Origin: Waddliaceae bacterium
Lineage (GTDB): Bacteria; Chlamydiota; Chlamydiia; Chlamydiales; SLFE01
Length of the DNA: 10,580 bases
Assembly: GCA_007124415.1 (NCBI GenBank)
Contig: SLFE01000126.1
Coordinates: 1-10,580 of the forward strand
Direction of reading: 5' to 3'
The first letter of the stretch is position 1. Every line of letters starts with the position of its first letter. Both the position numbers and the translations under genes were made by a program. Positions 6,237 to 10,580 of the stretch are shown here, piece by piece. The notes under the pieces were generated by a model, which had not been told where the DNA came from, made no database searches, and was given only the letters and a program-made list of their open reading frames with translations.

Positions 6237-9200
6237 AAGAGAGCGGACCCATTGCCTGGATGACAAAGCACCGGGTAACGCCCAACCTCATCATGCTCGT
6301 GCTGATCATCGGCGGCATCATCTTCGCCACCCAGATTAAGCAGGAGGTCTTTCCCGAATTTGAACTCGACATGATCCAGGTCACAGTCCCCTATCCCGGC
6401 GCCAGCCCGGCAGAAATCGAAGAAGGCATCGTACTAGCCATTGAAGATGAGGTCAGGGGGATCGATGGAGTCGACAAGGTGACAAGCAGCTCGTTCGAAG
6501 AGCGGGGCATTGTGACGATCGAACTCACCCGCGGCGCAAACTCGGGAAAGGCTCTGCAGGATGTGAAAAACGCTGTCGACAGAATCCTAACCTTTCCGGA
6601 AGAAGCCGAAAGACCTATTGTCTCTCTTCTTGAAGCCCGAAGGCAGGTGATCTCCCTCATTGTTTATGGCGACCAGCCGCGCCATGTCTTAAGAAAACTT
6701 GCCGAAAAGGTCAGAGACGATCTTCTTGAGCTCGAAGGGATCACTTTGGTCAATCTCGTCTCTGTCCCCAACCTTGAAATCAGCGTGGAAGTACCCAGAT
6801 CGACTCTCCGCGCCTACAATCTGACTCTTGACCAAATCGCTTCTTCGATCCGTCAAACCGCGCAGGAAATACCGGGAGGCGGCGTCAAAAGCCCGGGAGG
6901 CGAAGTCCTTCTCAGGACAAAGGAAAGGCGCGACTACGCCAGCGAATTTGAAAATATTCCGGTCGTCTCCACTCCCGAGGGATCGAAAATTCTGCTGACA
7001 GACATTGCCGAAATTTCCGAAAGCTTTGAAGAAACCGATCAGGAAGCCACATTCAATGGGAAACCTGCCGTCAGAATCGATGTGTTTCGAACGGGATGGC
7101 AAACACCTTTGGAAGTTTCCGGAATTGTGCATGATTATGTAGAGACGCTGCAAAAATTCCTTCCCGAAGGGACCGGAATCGCAGCCTGGAGCGACCGCGC
7201 CGAAATCTACGGAGACCGCATTCATCTTCTGCTCAGAAACGCCTCCCTCGGCCTCTTTCTCGTTCTTTTGTTTTTAGCCCTGATACTCGAGCCGCGGCTG
7301 GCCTTCTGGGTCACGGCGGGAATTCTCATTTCCATACTCGGCTCCTTTATCTTAATCGCCCCGACCCCGGCATCCATCAACATGGTCTCGCTGTTTGCCT
7401 TCATCGTGACTCTCGGTATCGTCGTCGACGACGCCATAGTGGTCGGAGAAAATATTTACAAAAAGCGGGAAGAGGGCCTTTCCCACTTGCAGGCCGCCAT
7501 CGCGGGAGCTCAAGACATCTCAATGCCGGTCGTCTTCGCTGTTCTGACAAATATCTCCGCTTTTCTCCCCCTGTTCTTTGTCCCGGGCACGACCGGAAAA
7601 ATTTTCAAAGAAATACCGATCATAGTCATATCCGTCTTTCTTATCTCCCTTTTCGAGTCGCTATTCATCCTCCCCTGCCACCTCTCCCACTCGCACAAAC
7701 CGTCGAAATTTTGGAAACTGGCAAGCAGGCCAAGCCTCTTTTTCGAGGGCCTTTTGAACCGCTTCATCCAAAATACTTACCAATCCCACGTCAACAAAGC
7801 GTTGAAATACCGCTACGTCACCGTCGCCTCCGGCATCGCTATTTTAATCCTTTCCGTCGGCCTTGTCTACGGAGGCATCATACAGTTCAGCTTCATCCCC
7901 CGCGTCGACCATGATATCGCCACCGTCGAAGTCCGCCTTCCCTTCGGCGTCCCCCTATCGAAATCGCGGCAGATCCGCGATGACATTGTCAAGGCGGCCA
8001 ATAAAGTGATCAACGAAAACGGAACAGGCATTTCACGCGGCATCTATACACAGATCGGCACAACGCTTTTCGAAGGCGGGCCCGCCCGCTCCTCCGAAAC
8101 CGGAGATATCGGCAGCCACATCGTCGCCGTTCAGGTGTTTCTCGTCCCTTCAGACAAACGTAAAATCGGCGGACAGGAATTCGCCGATGAATGGCGCAGG
8201 CAGATCGGCGACTTAAGCGGCATCGAATCAATGACCTACTCCGCCACCATCGGCGTCGGAGTGGGCGATGCGATCGACATCCGGCTCAACCACCCCATCA
8301 GGGAAGTGAACGAAGAAGCCGCTAGAGAGCTGGCCGGAATCTTAGGCGGCTATGAAGGGGTTTACCAGATCGACCACGGCGTTTCTGTCGGAAAGCCTCA
8401 GCTCAATTACACCTTGAAACCCGAAGCCCGCAGCCTCGGAATCACAGTCGAGGAACTCGGCAGGCAGCTCAGATCCTCTTTTTACGGAGCCGAAGCCCTA
8501 CGGCAGCAAAGAGGGCGCAACGAAGTCAAAGTCATGGTGCGCCTCCCCTACGAAGAGCGGAAAACCCTGTTTACCGTCGAGGATCTGATTCTTAGAATCC
8601 CGCAAGGCGGGGAAATCCCCCTTTCCGAAGCCGCGAATCTAGAGCGGGGGCGGTCATATACAGAAATCAAACGAAGCGACGGCCGCAGGATCATATCGGT
8701 CACCGCCGATGTCGACGAGACCATTGCCAACGCCAATCAGATTATTGGTGATGTCAGAGCCAATGTCATGCCGAGGCTCATGGAAAAATACCCGGGACTC
8801 AGTTATTTTCTTGAAGGCGAGCAGAGAGATCAGGCCGAGGCCTTATCGGCCCTTGGCATCGGCTACCTAGTCGCCCTCCTACTGATCTATACCTTGCTCT
8901 CCATCCCATTCAGAAGCTATTTTCAGCCGATCATCGTCATGACCAGCATACCCTTCGGCATTATCGGCGCGATCATCGGACACTTGCTCCTCGGCTATGA
9001 AATGAGCATCATCAGCATGTTCGGCATTATCGCCCTGTCGGGCGTTGTGGTGAACGGCTCGCTGGTTCTTATCGTGACAATCAATCAATTCATCGAGGAA
9101 AGAGAGCAGCCGGCAAGAGACTCGGTCGTCCAAGCCTCCATGCACCGCTTCAGACCGATCATCCTCACATCGCTGACAACCTTCTTCGGGCTGGCCCCGA

Positions 9201-9349
9201 TGATTTTCGAAACCACGGTGCAGGCCAGATTCCTGGTCCCCATGGCCATTTCGCTCGGCTTCGGGGTCCTGTTCACCACGTTCATCATACTCCTTCTCGT
9301 CCCCTGCCTCTACATGATCCTCGAAGACGTCAAAGGGCTTAAACGCTAA
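6233..9349 (+). CDS. RND efflux transporter permease (AcrB/HAE1-like)
   Basis: This 1038-residue inner-membrane protein is the proton-driven pump of the tripartite system, at the usual length for AcrB-type proteins. Helix 1 is near residues 17-34, and two large periplasmic domains follow helix 1 and helix 7 (about 35-330 and 550-865), giving the typical 12-helix duplicated plan. The helix 4 proton site is complete: GIVVDDAIVVGEN with D399 and D400, matching AcrB D407/D408. R972 and T979 in helix 11 match AcrB R971/T978. The helix 10 lysine (AcrB K940) is replaced by V940 in GVVVNGSLVL, as I recall from one branch of RND pumps. Substrates cannot be predicted; drugs, detergents or lipids are possible. 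No transcription regulator is adjacent. The stop overlaps by three bases the stop of the convergent RhoGAP gene. Confidence 0.96.
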   Translation: MKESGPIAWMTKHRVTPNLIMLVLIIGGIIFATQIKQEVFPEFELDMIQVTVPYPGASPAEIEEGIVLAIEDEVRGIDGVDKVTSSSFEERGIVTIELTRGANSGKALQDVKNAVDRILTFPEEAERPIVSLLEARRQVISLIVYGDQPRHVLRKLAEKVRDDLLELEGITLVNLVSVPNLEISVEVPRSTLRAYNLTLDQIASSIRQTAQEIPGGGVKSPGGEVLLRTKERRDYASEFENIPVVSTPEGSKILLTDIAEISESFEETDQEATFNGKPAVRIDVFRTGWQTPLEVSGIVHDYVETLQKFLPEGTGIAAWSDRAEIYGDRIHLLLRNASLGLFLVLLFLALILEPRLAFWVTAGILISILGSFILIAPTPASINMVSLFAFIVTLGIVVDDAIVVGENIYKKREEGLSHLQAAIAGAQDISMPVVFAVLTNISAFLPLFFVPGTTGKIFKEIPIIVISVFLISLFESLFILPCHLSHSHKPSKFWKLASRPSLFFEGLLNRFIQNTYQSHVNKALKYRYVTVASGIAILILSVGLVYGGIIQFSFIPRVDHDIATVEVRLPFGVPLSKSRQIRDDIVKAANKVINENGTGISRGIYTQIGTTLFEGGPARSSETGDIGSHIVAVQVFLVPSDKRKIGGQEFADEWRRQIGDLSGIESMTYSATIGVGVGDAIDIRLNHPIREVNEEAARELAGILGGYEGVYQIDHGVSVGKPQLNYTLKPEARSLGITVEELGRQLRSSFYGAEALRQQRGRNEVKVMVRLPYEERKTLFTVEDLILRIPQGGEIPLSEAANLERGRSYTEIKRSDGRRIISVTADVDETIANANQIIGDVRANVMPRLMEKYPGLSYFLEGEQRDQAEALSALGIGYLVALLLIYTLLSIPFRSYFQPIIVMTSIPFGIIGAIIGHLLLGYEMSIISMFGIIALSGVVVNGSLVLIVTINQFIEEREQPARDSVVQASMHRFRPIILTSLTTFFGLAPMIFETTVQARFLVPMAISLGFGVLFTTFIILLLVPCLYMILEDVKGLKR

Positions 9350-10566
9350 AAGATCTCATTATGTTTTTCGATCAAAAACTTGAAGGCTTCTCTAGGTGCA
9401 GTCTCTGCCTTAAACATCTGCCTAAATTCTTCAGGACTTGTTGAAGCTCTTTTTGGATAAACAATCGGCTTAACAAAAGCTTTCCCAGGGGTCATCGCTA
9501 AATTCTCAGCTGTCATCCTGTTGACTTGTGAATTGTCGGCTATTTTTGCCAAAAATCGGATGATTTTTTTAAGAGCGGCTTTCTCATTTTTATCAAGTTT
9601 CTCAATTAGATTCATCCAGTCCGATTTTTTATCGGAGCTATCTGCGATTTTTATGATACTTTCACTATCGAAGATTTGAAAGCGCTCCATAATGAACAAT
9701 TTGAAAGCCGAGGCGACATCATGCACCTCAGCTTCTCTTGGAATTCTTTCACCCTTCAACAAATGGCTCTTCAATTCATCAGCTTTTGTTTGTTCTCCGG
9801 GAGTTCTGAAGATTCCATCGGTTGCAACAGCATTGTTATTATCTAAATGCGCTATGCATCGCCTTACAATACGTTCATTTTGTTGCTGCTCTGACAACTC
9901 GGTCCAAGGTTTTTGCTTCCTTCTCAGTCGGCTTGCAACAGGGCTCTGTTCTTTTAGAGATACTGTCTCATAGTTTAATGGCTCAGTAATATGAACTGAT
10001 TTTGTCCGTCCAAACTCCGGCTCCTTTATCTCCACCGCCTTCTTCAAAGTCGGTGTTTTCGACTGAATTGGAACCCTCAACACGCCATCCGGACTGCCAA
10101 TTCCTGATTCCCGGTCCTGAACAGAGGATTGGGCCGGCGGGGGTGGCTCAACTTCGTTTTCTCGGTCTTTTCCTTGAGATTCAAATTGTTGCCTTAATTC
10201 TTGAACAGAAGGTCCTGGCTTAGGTAGCTTATTCGTTTGCGCGCCTTTGTCGTCCTTACAATCATCATTTACTTCTTGTACAGGCGAGGGCTGACGGGAT
10301 GGCTCGCCCGTATTAACGGGAGAGGTCGAATTCGGGGCAGGAATCGCCGGCTTTAACACGGATACCCGCCCAAAAATTTTGTGAAAGACCTTTTTGACAA
10401 CACTCAATACACTTGACACAGCCGCCCGAATCATGCTGCGGATATTCTGGACAAACCCTTCATGGGTTTTGCGCACCTCGTCGGAAACCGGCACTTTTTT
10501 TACTTGAGGTTGAGTTGCGGAAGGGACCGGGCAATCACCCTTAGGATTTAATGTTACTGGCTCCAT
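9346..10566 (-). CDS. RhoGAP-domain protein, candidate secreted host-directed effector
   Basis: This 406-residue protein has a C-terminal RhoGAP domain (about residues 225-400). The arginine-finger motif DGIFRTPG (250-257, R254) is intact. VHDVASAFKLF (281-291) carries the conserved lysine K289, and NRMTAENLA (349-357) carries the conserved N355. The arginine normally four residues after the lysine is M293, and the usual G-P after NLA is not kept. RhoGAPs switch off Rho/Rac/Cdc42 GTPases, which bacteria lack, so action in a eukaryotic host is inferred. The N-terminal half is low-complexity and proline-rich (PPPP at 141-144), with a likely amphipathic helix at 37-66 that could bind membrane. 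There is no Sec signal peptide. Delivery by a type III or similar system is a guess. AGGAG eight to nine bases upstream supports the start, so the gene is complete. Confidence 0.85.
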   Translation of the reverse strand: MEPVTLNPKGDCPVPSATQPQVKKVPVSDEVRKTHEGFVQNIRSMIRAAVSSVLSVVKKVFHKIFGRVSVLKPAIPAPNSTSPVNTGEPSRQPSPVQEVNDDCKDDKGAQTNKLPKPGPSVQELRQQFESQGKDRENEVEPPPPAQSSVQDRESGIGSPDGVLRVPIQSKTPTLKKAVEIKEPEFGRTKSVHITEPLNYETVSLKEQSPVASRLRRKQKPWTELSEQQQNERIVRRCIAHLDNNNAVATDGIFRTPGEQTKADELKSHLLKGERIPREAEVHDVASAFKLFIMERFQIFDSESIIKIADSSDKKSDWMNLIEKLDKNEKAALKKIIRFLAKIADNSQVNRMTAENLAMTPGKAFVKPIVYPKRASTSPEEFRQMFKAETAPREAFKFLIEKHNEIF

Positions 10567-10574
10567 ATGATAAA

Positions 10575-10580
10575 CTCCTG
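10575..10580 (-). promoter_or_regulatory. Ribosome binding site of the RhoGAP gene
   Basis: CAGGAG on the minus strand lies eight bases before the ATG at 10566. It shows that the gene start is inside the window; the promoter lies beyond the edge. Confidence 0.7.

Noticed and set aside
6689..7225. A 178-codon minus-strand open frame inside the RND gene
   Set aside because: No family resemblance and fully covered by the conserved pump coding sequence on the other strand.
1..10580. CRISPR array, tRNA, rRNA, insertion sequence or attachment site
   Set aside because: No regularly spaced repeats, cloverleaf-like sequence, transposase or terminal inverted repeats were seen; nearly all bases are in recognised genes.

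Overview
The window looks like a stretch of chromosome from a Gram-negative, host-associated bacterium. My best guess is an environmental chlamydia (Parachlamydiales, for example the Criblamydiaceae/Waddliaceae side). This is inference: there is no rRNA or other phylogenetic marker here. It rests on a eukaryote-like RhoGAP domain protein next to ordinary transport genes, a cysteine-rich outer-membrane protein, and single-copy genes packed with 4-base overlaps. A different amoeba-associated bacterium is possible.

Layout. Positions 1-2582 (+ strand) carry the 3' part of a two-transmembrane potassium channel gene. It overlaps by 4 bases a UspA universal stress protein gene. A major facilitator transporter gene follows, and its 3' end is overlapped by 68 bases by a NAD(P)H-dependent FMN reductase gene. 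Positions 2579-3493 (- strand) hold an unrecognised 304-residue protein. Its stop codon overlaps the FMN reductase stop. A 116-base AT-rich divergent region (3494-3609) separates it from a tripartite efflux operon on the + strand: outer membrane factor (3610-5067), membrane fusion protein (5064-6236) and RND inner-membrane pump (6233-9349). These three are linked by two ATGA stop/start overlaps. Positions 9346-10566 (- strand) hold a 406-residue protein with a disordered proline-rich N-terminal half and a C-terminal RhoGAP domain that keeps the arginine finger. It again overlaps the stop of the convergent neighbour. Its ribosome binding site is at the very end of the window.

How it fits together. 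The three efflux genes should give one envelope-spanning, proton-driven export pump. No regulator gene sits beside it, but the divergent region has a good candidate promoter, a spaced direct repeat and a palindrome. The channel, stress protein, transporter and reductase look like housekeeping or stress genes. The two minus-strand genes differ from their neighbours. Both look lower in GC in hand-counted sample lines, both begin with the residues MEP(L/V)TL, and both lack envelope-protein features. The RhoGAP protein is the most interesting item, because bacteria have no Rho GTPases and the likely target is in a eukaryotic host cell.

I saw no tRNA, rRNA, CRISPR array, insertion sequence or convincing intrinsic terminator.
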